NCBI GenBank assembly: GCA_902500825.1
Contig: CABVRX010000022.1
Span: 1 to 62,238 of the forward strand
Direction of reading: 5' to 3'
Origin: an uncultured Nitrospira sp.
GTDB lineage: Bacteria; Nitrospirota; Nitrospiria; Nitrospirales; Nitrospiraceae
DNA: 62,238 bases
Position numbers and translations under genes: made by a program. Positions 36,402 to 45,557 of the stretch are shown in pieces. A model generated the notes under the pieces. The model was not told the origin of the DNA. It searched no databases and saw only the letters and a list, made by a program, of their open reading frames with translations. Each line of letters starts with the position of its first letter. Position 1 is the first letter of the stretch.

Positions 36402-37109
36402 ACCCCTACTCCTTCACATGATAAAGGAGCAGAGAATACTGAGCTGGCTGTGAAATGTCAATTCTGAGGGATTTCACCTCGATCGTTATAAAACAGAAGA
36501 CTCTTCCGCCCTTCACCTTCTCCACGTGTATCGATTGCGTCAGATATCCATATGTCGCGTTCATCGACAACACACCTCCTTCCTTAACCCGCTACAAGTA
36601 CTTACAAACGTCCTGATCTGAGCGGGATATGACCCTGTGTATTTGGGATCTCCGCCCATGGCATTCAACTTACGTGAACTGTCTTCCACCAACGCGTTCA
36701 CCTGGCTTCGAGGTCCTCCCCACGAGCGAGGACTTCCTCCTTCGGATCGCACGGAATCATGTCTCAGGGAATCACACGGTCGGGGGCATGTTGCGGTTTA
36801 TCCCTGGAGGGATCGGGCACGTGGCACGGGAAATAGTCTTCACCCGAAAAGAAAATGGAGGATTCGAAACCAGTCCCAGGATTTTTTCTGGAGATATCAT
36901 GTGGGATGACATTCGGAAACGCATCCTTGATTTCTTACGCCGGTAAGGCATACCCTTCACGCGATTGTTCAGTTTTTTGCCTAGGTAAGGACACGCTCCA
37001 CTGTGGAGGAGGCCCCTCTGGTTTCGCGAGCGAATGTTTTGCACAAGACCAGTGCGACGCTGCTTTCAGTGCACCAACCTTTGGTAAATGAACGACACGA
37101 GGGGGACAC
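36402..37109. other. Long intergenic stretch, no supported gene
   Basis: The 708-bp interval probably holds the rplI promoter. An open frame of about 105 codons at 36629-36946 on the plus strand has no recognisable motif and no good ribosome binding site. A small hairpin (CTCCA-CTG-TGGAG) lies near 37000. Nothing else was identified. Confidence 0.4.
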
Positions 37110-37454
37110 ATGCAAGACACCACATTCGAAAAATCCGTCCTGTCGGGCTGCGTTCTGCTCCTGTTAACACTCGGTAGTGAGCCGCTCAACACGCAGGCTG
37201 CCGATACGAGCGCACTTAGTACTACGTTGTGCAGCATCCTTAAAACTCTGGAGCCTGAGGTTCGGGGGTATCGTCCGGAAGGCGCTCAAGCGCAGTTAGT
37301 GATGAAGACAGCCGACGCGTTCAATTACGACCCAGAGAAGCTGCGCGAAGTTCAAGACAAAATCGACCAGGTGACCACCGCCGGATGTCCCAAACAACGG
37401 CAGGCGATGCTTGCGATTCTCAAGATGACATCGCTCGCCGAAGCCGTTCGATGA
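37110..37454 (+). CDS. Small exported hypothetical protein
   Basis: 114 residues, not recognised. An N-terminal signal peptide (VLSGCVLLLLTLGSEPLNTQA) precedes a mostly helical mature part of about 80 residues with two cysteines (TTLCSIL and AGCPKQ) that could form a disulfide. GAGGGGG precedes the ATG, which supports expression. It stands alone between rplI and the convergent kbl gene. Confidence 0.7.
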   Translation: MQDTTFEKSVLSGCVLLLLTLGSEPLNTQAADTSALSTTLCSILKTLEPEVRGYRPEGAQAQLVMKTADAFNYDPEKLREVQDKIDQVTTAGCPKQRQAMLAILKMTSLAEAVR

Positions 37455-37495
37455 ACCGATTTTGAAGCATCTCTGTGCCCGCTCCTTCAGGATTG

Positions 37496-38686
37496 CTAGT
37501 GGATCACACCGAGCGAGCGGCCCACCTTTGAAAAAGCCGCAACGGCCTGTTGCAACTGAGCCGTTGTATGGGCTGCCGACATTTGAGTCCGGATTCTTGC
37601 CTGCCCTTGCGGCACCACCGGATAGCTAAAGCCGACGACGTAGACACCTTCTTTCAGTAGTGCCTCCGCCATGGATGTCGCAAGGGCCGCGTCACCCAAC
37701 ATGACGGGAATGATGGGGTGTTCGCCAGGGATAAGCCGGAAGCCAAGTTTGGTCAGCTCAGTCCGGAAGAAAGCGGCATTGGCTCGAAGCCGCTCCCTCA
37801 GATCATCGCCTTGTCTCGCAAGATCAAGCGCGCGCAACGCTCCGGCCGCGATGGGAGGAGGAAGCGAGTTCGAAAACAGGTAGGGCCGCGACCGTTGACG
37901 CAACAGCTCGATCACCTCGGCCTTGCCGGATGTAAACCCACCCGTCGCCCCGCCAAGCGTTTTCCCCAACGTGCTCGTCACCATCTCGATTCGGTCGCCC
38001 ACCCCGAAATGAGCCGGCGTACCCCTGCCCTGAGGGCCCAAAACCCCGGTCGCGTGGCTGTCATCGACCACAACCGCCGCATCGTACCGTTCCGCCAGCT
38101 CCACGATCCGATCCAGTTTGGCCAGATCGCCATCCATCGAGAACACCCCATCGGTCACAATCAGACGCAGGCGGCATTCACCCGCTGCCTGGAGCTGCGC
38201 TTCGAGGTCTGTCATGTCGGAATGGGTGTATCGGAATCGTTTGGCTTTGCAGAGCCTGATGCCGTCGATCAAGCTGGCATGGTTTAAGGCATCGCTGATG
38301 ACGGCATCACCCTCATCTAACAATACTTCGAACAGTCCCCCGTTCGCATCGAAACAGGAACTGTATAAGATGGTGTCTTCGTTGCCGAGAAACTCACTGA
38401 CGGCCTGTTCCAACTGTTTATGCAGATCCTGCGTGCCGCAAATAAACCGCACGGAGGCCATGCCATATCCATGTGTCGCCAAGCCTTCTTTAGCGGCTTG
38501 CACGATAGCCGGATGATTCGCGAGCCCGAGATAATTGTTTGCGCAGAGGTTCAGAACCGAACCTTGGGTCACCAGGATGTCAGCGCCTTGTGGCCCTAGT
38601 ATGCGCCGCTCGGATTTATAGAGATTTTTAGCTCGGATGCCGGCGAGCTGAGCTTCAAGGGCTTTCTTGAATGACGAGTAGGCCAT
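37496..38686 (-). CDS. kbl: Glycine C-acetyltransferase (2-amino-3-ketobutyrate CoA ligase)
   Basis: 396 residues. It splits 2-amino-3-ketobutyrate with CoA into glycine and acetyl-CoA. [51 protein letters not shown] and the PLP lysine site [16 protein letters not shown] match the alpha-oxoamine synthase family, and the length is that of Kbl. It lies 45 bp downstream of tdh, whose product is its substrate, so the pair forms the threonine degradation operon. The intervening gap holds an almost perfect palindrome. Confidence 0.95.
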   Translation of the reverse strand: MAYSSFKKALEAQLAGIRAKNLYKSERRILGPQGADILVTQGSVLNLCANNYLGLANHPAIVQAAKEGLATHGYGMASVRFICGTQDLHKQLEQAVSEFLGNEDTILYSSCFDANGGLFEVLLDEGDAVISDALNHASLIDGIRLCKAKRFRYTHSDMTDLEAQLQAAGECRLRLIVTDGVFSMDGDLAKLDRIVELAERYDAAVVVDDSHATGVLGPQGRGTPAHFGVGDRIEMVTSTLGKTLGGATGGFTSGKAEVIELLRQRSRPYLFSNSLPPPIAAGALRALDLARQGDDLRERLRANAAFFRTELTKLGFRLIPGEHPIIPVMLGDAALATSMAEALLKEGVYVVGFSYPVVPQGQARIRTQMSAAHTTAQLQQAVAAFSKVGRSLGVIH

Positions 38687-38695
38687 GGTTAGAAC

Positions 38696-38730
38696 AGGAC
38701 TGAGAGATGAGGACTGAGGGCCTCAGTCCT
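38696..38730. repeat. Palindromic heptad-type repeat after the tdh stop
   Basis: AGGACTGAGG (38710-38719) and CCTCAGTCCT (38721-38730) are perfect inverted arms around a single base, and a further AGGACTGAG copy lies at 38696-38704. The unit is the heptad CAGTCCT that also occurs at 43432-43447 and 43865-43895. The palindrome ends one base from the tdh stop codon. Confidence 0.7.
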
Positions 38731-38731
38731 A

Positions 38732-39766
38732 CTATGGAAGCAACACCACTTTGCCGCACTGCCCCGACCGGATCAACTCAAAGCCGGTCGCAAACTCACT
38801 CAGCGGGAATGAATGCGTGACGACCGGACGAATATCGAGACCCGCTTTGAAGAGGCCGGCCAGTCGGTACCAGGTTCCAAACAAGCGCCGCCCAGTGATC
38901 CCATAGACACGGATACCCTTAAAAATAACTTCGTTCGGTAGATCAAAGCAAACGGGACCAGTCGGGATACCGAATAAGGTGACTCGCCCGCCGTTCTTCA
39001 CCGCGCGAAAGGCTTGATGCATGGCCGTGGGATCTCCGGACATCTCCAGTGCAGCATCGACCCCTTCGCCGGCAGTCATCTCAAGAATGGCCCCCGCCAC
39101 TTGCTCCGACGACTCGGTCCTCACGTTGAGGACATGATCCGCTCCGATCTTTTTTGCCAAACCAAGCCGATAGTCACTGACATCGGACGCGATAATAGTC
39201 GCAGCACCGGCAGTGCGTGCGACAGCCGCGGCGAATAACCCGGTCGGGCCACAGCCCGTGATCAATACCGTATGACCGGTAAGATCCTCAGCGAGCGCGG
39301 CATCAACGGCGTTGCCGAGCGGCTCCTGGACGCAGGCTAACTCAGGAGGAATATCCGGAGCCGTGCGCCACAAGACGCCTTCAGGCAGCGCCACGTACTG
39401 CGCGTAAGACCCGTCCCGGTCGATCCCCAGAATCTTGTAATTTTTGCACACATGCGCCTGCCCGGTACGACACTGAAAACATGCGCCGCAGGTCAGGTGT
39501 GATTCGGCGGCGACATAGTCACCGACCTTGACCAAAGAAACGTCACGCCCCACCTCCACGACTTGACCGCACAGTTCATGGCCGATGATGCGTGGCGGAT
39601 GAATTCGCCGTTGTGCCCATTCGTCCCAACGGTAGATATGGACGTCGGTACCACATAATGATGTCGCGGCCACCTTCACGACCGCGTCATGTGGCCTAGG
39701 GGTCGGATCCGCCCAATCAGTGAGGGTAAGACCAGGTCCGGCAGTCGCCTTGACGAGCGCTTGCAT
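38732..39766 (-). CDS. tdh: L-threonine 3-dehydrogenase
   Basis: 344 residues. A zinc-dependent medium-chain dehydrogenase that oxidises threonine to 2-amino-3-ketobutyrate. Catalytic zinc ligands are in TSLCGTDVHIY and IIGHELCG, structural zinc cysteines in CGACFQCRTGQAHVC, and the NAD site in LITGCGPTGLFAAAVA. ASDVSDYRLGLAKKIGADHV is typical of Tdh. It is upstream of kbl in a two-gene operon and diverges from the alcohol dehydrogenase gene. Confidence 0.94.
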   Translation of the reverse strand: MQALVKATAGPGLTLTDWADPTPRPHDAVVKVAATSLCGTDVHIYRWDEWAQRRIHPPRIIGHELCGQVVEVGRDVSLVKVGDYVAAESHLTCGACFQCRTGQAHVCKNYKILGIDRDGSYAQYVALPEGVLWRTAPDIPPELACVQEPLGNAVDAALAEDLTGHTVLITGCGPTGLFAAAVARTAGAATIIASDVSDYRLGLAKKIGADHVLNVRTESSEQVAGAILEMTAGEGVDAALEMSGDPTAMHQAFRAVKNGGRVTLFGIPTGPVCFDLPNEVIFKGIRVYGITGRRLFGTWYRLAGLFKAGLDIRPVVTHSFPLSEFATGFELIRSGQCGKVVLLP

Positions 39767-39911
39767 GCACCTATTCTATACCAACTCTATCCGTTGACAC
39801 CCGCGTTTCGGTAAAAGAAACGGGTTGCACGGGCTTCCTCTCGATGGGTAGGATGCCTGGTCTGAACTTTTCAACTTTCAAACTTTCCAACTGTCAGACG
39901 ACAGACATACG

Positions 39912-40910
39912 ATGAAAGCGATGGTGATTGAGGAGACCAATGAGGTTTCCACTAATCCTTTGCGGCTTCAGGATCGACCAATTCCCGTCCCAAAGACAGA
40001 CCAGATCCTCGTCAAGATTCACGTGTGTGGAGTCTGTCGCACGGATCTCCATGTGGTGGAAGGGGAACTTCCTGACATCGCATTGCCGCTGATACCTGGT
40101 CATCAAGCAGTCGGCACGGTGGTGCAGGTCGGCTCAGAGGCTTCAGAGATCAAGGAAGGGGATCGTGTCGGGATTGCCTGGCTTCAAGGCACATGTGGAC
40201 GGTGCGAATTCTGCACGACAGGGCGGGAAAACCTCTGCTTACATGCGAAATTCACCGGCTATCAGGTTGATGGAGGGTATGCCGAATACGCTGTCGTCCC
40301 TGCACGATTTGCCTATCCAATCCCACCGATCTTTTCTGACGAAGACGCCGCTCCCCTGTTGTGTGCGGGCATTATCGGCTATCGAGCCTTACGTCTCAGC
40401 GGCATTAAGCCGGGCCAGCGTCTCGGATTGTACGGGTTTGGTGCCTCCGCACACATCGCCATCCAGATCGCACGCTATTGGGGTTGTCAGGTCTATGTTA
40501 GTTCGCTCAAGCGAGAGCATCAGGAATTGGCAAAACAACTGGGGGCAGTTTGGGTCGGTGGAGCAACAGAGATGCCACCGGATAAGCTGCATGGGTCCAT
40601 CATCTTCGCACCAGCCGGTGAACTCGTGCCTCCGGCGTTGAGAGCGCTCGACCGAGGCGGCACACTGGCCTTAGCCGGCATCCACATGTCGCCGATTCCC
40701 GCACTCGACTACGATCGTGACGTGTTCGGTGAACGGGTCATCCGTAGCGTGACAGCCAATACCAGGCAGGATGGCATCGACCTTCTACGCGAAGCTGCCG
40801 CGATTCCCATCAAACCCCACACAGTCCGTTTTCCTCTTGAAGAGGCAAACCGCGCGCTACAAGAGTTGAAGGCTGGAGCTTTTCAAGGCGCGGCGGTGCT
40901 CACAATGTGA
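39912..40910 (+). CDS. Zinc-dependent alcohol dehydrogenase
   Basis: 332 residues of the medium-chain dehydrogenase family. Catalytic ligands lie in VCGVCRTDLHVVEG and IPGHQAVG, the four structural cysteines in GTCGRCEFCTTGRENLC, and the cofactor loop in GLYGFGASAHIAIQIA. It resembles the AdhA/AdhP-like alcohol dehydrogenases; the substrate is not known. The leader contains a run of degenerate CAACTTTC repeats and a CTGTC-AGAC-GACAG hairpin just before the ATG, and no clear ribosome binding site. A degraded second copy of its 3' end lies 0.9 kb downstream. Confidence 0.88.
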   Translation: MKAMVIEETNEVSTNPLRLQDRPIPVPKTDQILVKIHVCGVCRTDLHVVEGELPDIALPLIPGHQAVGTVVQVGSEASEIKEGDRVGIAWLQGTCGRCEFCTTGRENLCLHAKFTGYQVDGGYAEYAVVPARFAYPIPPIFSDEDAAPLLCAGIIGYRALRLSGIKPGQRLGLYGFGASAHIAIQIARYWGCQVYVSSLKREHQELAKQLGAVWVGGATEMPPDKLHGSIIFAPAGELVPPALRALDRGGTLALAGIHMSPIPALDYDRDVFGERVIRSVTANTRQDGIDLLREAAAIPIKPHTVRFPLEEANRALQELKAGAFQGAAVLTM

Positions 40911-41178
40911 TTGTGGCAGGACATCAGTTAGATCCCTCGACAGACACAAGTTGGTCGCAATAAATCGCAGCTACTCCTGGTAATCTGACCAGCCATCCCG
41001 AGAGTCCTAAACTCGTTTCCGGTTGGCTGCGAATATGAAACAAACACCGGTCTCACCTACAGACTGCCTCGCGCCTTTCATACAAAGGCCCTTGCTGTTC
41101 CTCACCATTTAGCAGTCGGCAATCACCCAGCGTGTTGGGACGAACTCAATGCTGACAATAGGCACACGTCGTCATAGC

Positions 41179-41476
41179 ATGACTCAACATAGAAGAATGG
41201 GACTATGTCTTTGATCCCGACAAGAACGCTTGGCTCATCCGGGAACGAGAAATCAGCTTCGAGCAGATCATCGCGCTGATTGAAAGCGGCAATCTCATTC
41301 AGGTACTGGAACACCACGACCGCGAGCGCTATCCCAATCAGCTTCTCTATGCAGTCGATGTGGATGGATATGTCTACGTCGTTCCGGTCGTCAGAGAACA
41401 CAGAACGCTGTTTTTGAAGACGATCTATCCGAGCCGAAAGGCCACCAGAAACCGTGCGAAAGGAAGTACATCATGA
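41179..41476 (+). pseudogene. BrnT-like toxin, apparently frameshifted at its start
   Basis: From 41183 one frame reads LNIEEWDYVFDPDKNAWLIR and continues without a stop to TGA at 41474-41476; LLYAVDVDGYVYVVPVVREH and FLKTIYPSRKATRNR follow. This resembles the small toxins paired with ribbon-helix-helix antitoxins. That frame has no ATG, GTG or TTG near its beginning. An ATG exists at 41179 in the neighbouring frame, which closes after 11 codons; a one-base shift within the first six codons would restore the gene. The stop overlaps the antitoxin start by 4 bp. It is either inactive, or translation starts at a non-standard codon. Confidence 0.65.
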
Positions 41477-41754
41477 AGAAGAAAACTGTGCTGGATCAAG
41501 ACGAGGAAAAGCTGATCGCTGATTACGAACGCGGCGCCTTCAGACCGGTTAAGAATCAAGAGGTGGCCAGAAGAGAGGCCATGGAAGCCGCCCGCCGCTA
41601 CACGCGCAAGGACGCCCGGATCAATATCCGGTTATCGATCGCTGACCTTGAAATGCTGAAGCGGCGAGCCGCCGAGGAAGGCCTGCCCTATCAAAGCCTG
41701 ATCGCCAGCATCCTGCATAAATACGTCAGCCGCTCTGCACCACAGACAAATTAA
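41473..41754 (+). CDS. CopG/ribbon-helix-helix-type antitoxin
   Basis: 93 residues. The C-terminal half, RINIRLSIADLEMLKRRAAE followed by EGLPYQSLIASILHKYV, is a ribbon-helix-helix DNA-binding domain. The N-terminal half, with LDQDEEKLIADYERGAF, is the usual partner-binding part of this antitoxin family. It overlaps the toxin frame by 4 bp. The pair sits between an intact alcohol dehydrogenase and a fragment of a second copy, which suggests it arrived there by insertion or was left after deletion. Confidence 0.8.
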   Translation: MKKKTVLDQDEEKLIADYERGAFRPVKNQEVARREAMEAARRYTRKDARINIRLSIADLEMLKRRAAEEGLPYQSLIASILHKYVSRSAPQTN

Positions 41755-41762
41755 TCAGTCGG

Positions 41763-41786
41763 CCTGAGCCCTTCGATAAACTCAGG
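41763..41786. repeat. Small intergenic hairpin CCTGAG...CTCAGG
   Basis: CCTGAG at 41763-41768 pairs with CTCAGG at 41781-41786. It lies 8 bp after the antitoxin stop codon and resembles short intergenic palindromes; there is no T-run. Confidence 0.4.
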
Positions 41787-41801
41787 GTAGGCTGGTGGAA
41801 G

Positions 41802-41987
41802 AGTGAACAGGAGGTTGTCCGAAGCCTAGCGGCCAATACCAGTCAAGATGGAATCGATCTGCTTCGTAAAGCGGCAGCTATGCCTATCAAGCCGCATACG
41901 ATCCAATTTCCTCTCGAAGAAGCGAACCGCGCGTTACAAGAATTGAGAGCCGTAAGCTTTCAAGGAGCGGCAGTCCTGATAATGTGA
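41802..41987 (+). pseudogene. 3' remnant of a second alcohol dehydrogenase
   Basis: The frame ending at TGA 41985-41987 encodes ANTSQDGIDLLRKAAAMPIK then PHTIQFPLEEANRALQELR and FQGAAVLIM. This aligns residue for residue with the last 60 residues of the intact enzyme at 39912-40910 (ANTRQDGIDLLREAAAIPIK and so on), with about a dozen substitutions and no gaps. No start or upstream domain remains. Similarity appears to continue a few bases beyond the stop. It records an old duplication followed by loss. Confidence 0.88.
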
Positions 41988-42055
41988 TTGGCAGAACCTC
42001 AACCAGATCTTGAAACCGCCAGGAATCGGCCCGCAGCGTACCAACTCTATCGTTT

Positions 42056-42892
42056 TTAGTCGATCATGCTGGAAGCCTGTTCAGACACTTCTTTCACTAA
42101 AATTCCCATCTTTGGATGTGAAGGCTCGAAGTCCACCGGCCAGCCGTAGTGACGCAACCGTTCGCTGGCAGTGGGACCGATCGATGCGATGACCACCTTG
42201 CGGAGTGCTTCACGAAATTGTTGTACCTTTCCATCTTGCTCCAACACTTGCATGACATGGTCTACCTGCGCAGCATTGGTGATCAGTATCACATTGACGC
42301 GGCCGGCAATGATTTCATCGAGTGCATGGCGAATCGGCGCAAGATCCTCCGGTAGAGCCCACTTGTAGATCGGAACTGAGAAAACCTCTGCGCCTCGCTG
42401 TTCCAATGCTTGCAACAGATCGGGATTTGAGACTCCATATTCCTGCACGGCGACTCGCAACCCTTCTACCGGACGATGTTTATCCAAGGTCGATATGAGA
42501 TCATGCCAGGTATTCGGCTCCGGTACCGTCAGTGTTGCTTGAAGGCCGACTGCCTTGAGGGCCACGACCGGCTTGGGACCGCGTGCGATCATCGCCGTGT
42601 CTTTGAGTGCTGCTACAATTGACACCCATGGATAGCGCGTCTTGAGAAGATCAAACAGCGCGGTTGTGCCGACGCCGGTCAGGAAAATGACAAGGTCGAT
42701 GCGGCCGGCCAATAGCTGATCCCCGAACTGCTGTGCTGCTGAATTGTCCTCTAGCGGGACTTCGCGAAGGACAGGAGCTACGAGCGGCCGTCCGCCATAA
42801 CGTTCAATCAGCCGGGCAATCTCTGTTGCCATCCGGCTCTCGAACGCGGCAACTGTCATCCCGCTCAATGTCATGGGCGTAAGGGAACTCAA
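42056..42892 (-). CDS. hemD: Uroporphyrinogen-III synthase
   Basis: 278 residues. The two-lobed HemD pattern is visible: MTVAAFESRMATEIARLIER, IFLTGVGTTALFDLL, LKDTAMIARGPKPVVALKA, RVAVQEYGVSNPDLLQALEQ, VILITNAAQVDHVMQVL and VVIASIGPTASERLRHYGWP. The enzyme closes and inverts the last pyrrole ring in haem, sirohaem and cobalamin synthesis. The start is TTG at 42892, or ATG at 42874; neither has a clear ribosome binding site. It is not next to other haem genes here. Confidence 0.85.
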   Translation of the reverse strand: MSSLTPMTLSGMTVAAFESRMATEIARLIERYGGRPLVAPVLREVPLEDNSAAQQFGDQLLAGRIDLVIFLTGVGTTALFDLLKTRYPWVSIVAALKDTAMIARGPKPVVALKAVGLQATLTVPEPNTWHDLISTLDKHRPVEGLRVAVQEYGVSNPDLLQALEQRGAEVFSVPIYKWALPEDLAPIRHALDEIIAGRVNVILITNAAQVDHVMQVLEQDGKVQQFREALRKVVIASIGPTASERLRHYGWPVDFEPSHPKMGILVKEVSEQASSMID

Positions 42893-42926
42893 ACGATCCA
42901 GCTTTTATTATACTAAAGCTTTTCCG

Positions 42927-42956
42927 TTGACGGCTGGTCGTCCGTCTCCCTACTAT
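42927..42956 (+). promoter_or_regulatory. Candidate promoter for the VOC and four-helix-bundle genes
   Basis: TTGACG at 42927-42932 and TACTAT at 42951-42956 are separated by 18 bases, in the gap diverging from hemD and 41 bp before the ATG at 42998. Confidence 0.45.
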
Positions 42957-42997
42957 ACAGACTCCACAATTTTCTGGAACAACGAATTCCCCCAGTT

Positions 42998-43441
42998 ATG
43001 GCGGCTCCACTCCATAGAGGTCTTCGGCATTTAGCCCTGCGTGTCCTCGATCTTCCTCGATCACGAAGATTCTATGAACAAGTACTGGGCTTTCAGTCCA
43101 TGTGGGAGCCGGATCCGGAGAATGTCTATTTTAGCTCCGGTACCGACAATCTGGCGCTCCACCAAATTCCAAAAGATGAACTCTCCTCGTACCAACCCAC
43201 ACGGGCCCAATTACTCGATCACATCGGGGTGATTCTCGACAGTCCACAAGCCGTCGATCAGATGTACCGAGAGATTCTTCCGAAGATCGAATCTCTGGGC
43301 GGACAAATCGCCAAGGAGCCCAAGCAGCATCGTGACGGCAGTTATTCATTCTATTTTGCCGATCCAGACGGCAATCTGATCCAGGCCCTCTATGAACCGG
43401 CGATCAGTCAACTCAGGATAGGACTGGGTAACGAGGACTGA
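42998..43441 (+). CDS. VOC (glyoxalase/dioxygenase) superfamily protein
   Basis: 147 residues forming one pair of beta-alpha-beta-beta-beta modules. RHLALRVLDLPRSRRFYEQV holds the first metal-ligand histidine, LLDHIGVIL a second, and SYSFYFADPDGNLIQALYEP the conserved glutamate-side strand. Members include glyoxalase I, ring-cleaving dioxygenases and resistance proteins; substrate unknown. The stop codon lies within a GGACTGAGG heptad repeat that also provides the ribosome binding site of the next gene. Confidence 0.85.
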   Translation: MAAPLHRGLRHLALRVLDLPRSRRFYEQVLGFQSMWEPDPENVYFSSGTDNLALHQIPKDELSSYQPTRAQLLDHIGVILDSPQAVDQMYREILPKIESLGGQIAKEPKQHRDGSYSFYFADPDGNLIQALYEPAISQLRIGLGNED

Positions 43442-43450
43442 GGGCTGAGT

Positions 43451-43897
43451 ATGGAACGACAACGAGCAGAGAAATTTGAGGATCTCATCGCTTGGCAAAA
43501 GGCGCGGGAATTGACAAGAGCGATCTACCAGGCAACTGCATCAGGGCCTTTTGCCAAAGACTTCGGATTACGCGACCAGGTCAGACGAGCTGCTGTCTCG
43601 GTCATGTCCAATCTCGCCGAGAGGTTTGAGCGAGGAGGGCGTTCGGAGTTTCACCAATTTCTGAGTGTAGCCAAGTCATCTTGCGCAGAACTCAGATCAC
43701 AACTTTATGTGGCATTGGACGCAACACACCTGAACCCATCGGCTTTTCGTCGGTTGATTCTTCAAGCAGAAGAAGTCGCACGGATTATAGGCGGCTTGCG
43801 AAAAGCTGTGCATAAACAACGACTACTGGCCCGCGTCTCTGCGCCCGGGACGAAATCCGCAAAACCTCAGTCCTCAGTCCTCAGTCCTCAGTCCTGA
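43451..43897 (+). CDS. Four-helix-bundle protein (23S rRNA intervening-sequence type)
   Basis: 148 residues. [39 protein letters not shown] and [19 protein letters not shown] are the family signature. These proteins were first found within 23S rRNA intervening sequences and are widespread; function unknown. The GAGGG of an upstream heptad repeat lies six bases before the ATG. The last residues (SSVLSPQS) are encoded by four tandem copies of CCTCAGT, so a repeat element has become coding at the 3' end. Confidence 0.88.
   Translation: MERQRAEKFEDLIAWQKARELTRAIYQATASGPFAKDFGLRDQVRRAAVSVMSNLAERFERGGRSEFHQFLSVAKSSCAELRSQLYVALDATHLNPSAFRRLILQAEEVARIIGGLRKAVHKQRLLARVSAPGTKSAKPQSSVLSPQS
43865..43895 (+). 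repeat. Tandem heptad repeat, four copies of CCTCAGT
   Basis: Four exact copies of CCTCAGT run from 43865 to 43892, followed by CCT and the stop codon TGA of the four-helix-bundle gene. Related copies in inverted orientation occur at 43432-43447 and 38696-38730. Confidence 0.85.
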
Positions 43898-43902
43898 TTA
43901 CC

Positions 43903-45534
43903 ATGAGCCAGATTTGGACCAGCCTTCCCAAAAATCATTACCTGAGCCTCGCCCCCTGGTGCTGGATGCAACTGGAGAGTGCGGAACCGCCTGGGCCGTT
44001 CCCTTTCGTGGGCGGGGTGGCGCCTGAAGTCGTCGCCGGCCTCCACGAAGCTCATAGCCTCCTCTCCAGCGCGATTGATACCGCGATCAGCGATGTCTTT
44101 TCAAAACGGGCGCCGCTCGACGATCCCGATCGTCAGCAACGGGTGGAAGATGCCTATGCAGAGCTGGTCAACGCACGGCCCTATCTTCAACAACACATCC
44201 GCTGCGGACGTCGGCCGGATGGGACCTTTCACTGGGAATTTCCGACCGATCCGACCAAGTCCGCAACCGTGACCAACGGCGGTCTTCGCATTTTTCATGC
44301 GATCAATCATCAAGCAATTCCCATCGGATTCAACGGACGACCGCTGGGCCCTGCCGTTGGAACATTGCTCGGTCTGCTCGACGGAACCCATACCGCGGAC
44401 GACCTCCGTTCCGCGATATCGGCCATGCCGCGTGATTCGCAAATGCTGCTGACCACAGTGATGGAATCACTGCACCAGTATGGGTGTCTGGCCGCTTCTG
44501 CAACCACTTCGATCCGACGGCATTGGTTTGAGATCGTACAGGATCAGGACACCGTACACCTGGGCCATGCCGCCCTCCTCTACCGGCAACGGGACACCGT
44601 CCTCCTTTTCGACCCTTGGCTTCTACCTTGGTTTGCTGAATCGCCGTTGCCGTCGATCTGGAGCGGACTGTTCCCGAAACCAGCCGCCGTGTTTCTGACC
44701 CACGACCACGATGATCACGTCGATCCCCGCACCTTGCTCCATCTGCCGAAAGACACGCCGATCATCGTGCCCAGTCGGCGGAATCGAACAGGGCTGTTCT
44801 TTGACTATCGATCGCTTCTCGCAGAACTGGGCTTTGACCGAGTGGTCGAGCTGGCCCATGGGGAAACTTGGCCGTTTGAAGGCGGCACCGTCGTGTCCGT
44901 CCCCTTCTACGGAGAGGACCCCTGCGACCTGAAGATGCCCAGGAATTGCTACTTGATTTCGGATCGAGGGCACAATGTGCTGATCCACGCGGACAGCGGC
45001 CCGACGAATGATGGCCGGTCCGCTCTGAAGGACGATGTCATACGGCAATTGGTCGGGCGATACGGACCGATTCCGCTGGTCTTCGCGTCACAACAGCAGT
45101 TGCTTGAAATCCGGAGCCATGCCGTCCATGCCGCTCTCTCCCATCCAGGCAAATGGTTGGATATCGGCGAGAACGGCTACCTCACGAACGCCTATCTCGC
45201 CGAGGTCTGCGAGGCCGCTCACGCGCGGATGTTTGTTTCATACGCCACCGGTGGAGCCGACTGGTACCCCGATCACCTGTCTTTCATGTTCAGCCGCCGC
45301 AATCCTTGCAGAACCGCGCTGTTGACCGCTCATTGGGAACCGCCTGAGAAATTGAAAGACCTTCTGGTTTCACGGGAATGCCGCTATCATCGGGCCCACG
45401 CCCTTGAGCTCTATCGAGCCATGCGCGGGGGGACGATCGAGGTCATTTCTGCAGGAGAGCTGCTCGCCCCGTTGACGTTGTATCGATTGGACCACGGTGA
45501 TCCGCCGTTCATGAAGGCGGGCAAGGGACGTTAA
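43903..45534 (+). CDS. Metallo-beta-lactamase-fold hydrolase with a PqqD-like N-terminal domain
   Basis: 543 residues. Residues about 205-500 are an MBL-fold hydrolase: LLFDPWLLPWF, then the metal site THDHDDH at 266-272, HADSGPTNDG, and a distal HLSF region. The UlaG/NAPE-PLD-like branch is likely. Residues about 125-196 (GPAVGTLLGLLDGTHTADDL to LHQYGCLAAS) resemble the small PqqD/RRE winged-helix domains. The N-terminal 120 residues are of unknown type. It may act on a peptide-linked or phospholipid-like substrate, but that is speculation. It lies upstream of the epimerase gene, 23 bp apart. Confidence 0.8.
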   Translation: MSQIWTSLPKNHYLSLAPWCWMQLESAEPPGPFPFVGGVAPEVVAGLHEAHSLLSSAIDTAISDVFSKRAPLDDPDRQQRVEDAYAELVNARPYLQQHIRCGRRPDGTFHWEFPTDPTKSATVTNGGLRIFHAINHQAIPIGFNGRPLGPAVGTLLGLLDGTHTADDLRSAISAMPRDSQMLLTTVMESLHQYGCLAASATTSIRRHWFEIVQDQDTVHLGHAALLYRQRDTVLLFDPWLLPWFAESPLPSIWSGLFPKPAAVFLTHDHDDHVDPRTLLHLPKDTPIIVPSRRNRTGLFFDYRSLLAELGFDRVVELAHGETWPFEGGTVVSVPFYGEDPCDLKMPRNCYLISDRGHNVLIHADSGPTNDGRSALKDDVIRQLVGRYGPIPLVFASQQQLLEIRSHAVHAALSHPGKWLDIGENGYLTNAYLAEVCEAAHARMFVSYATGGADWYPDHLSFMFSRRNPCRTALLTAHWEPPEKLKDLLVSRECRYHRAHALELYRAMRGGTIEVISAGELLAPLTLYRLDHGDPPFMKAGKGR

Positions 45535-45557
45535 ACCATTTTCTTTGAGGAGCAGCC

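Noticed and set aside
36629-36946. 105-codon frame downstream of the rplI region
   Set aside because: No recognisable domain, no ribosome binding site and biased composition; not enough support.
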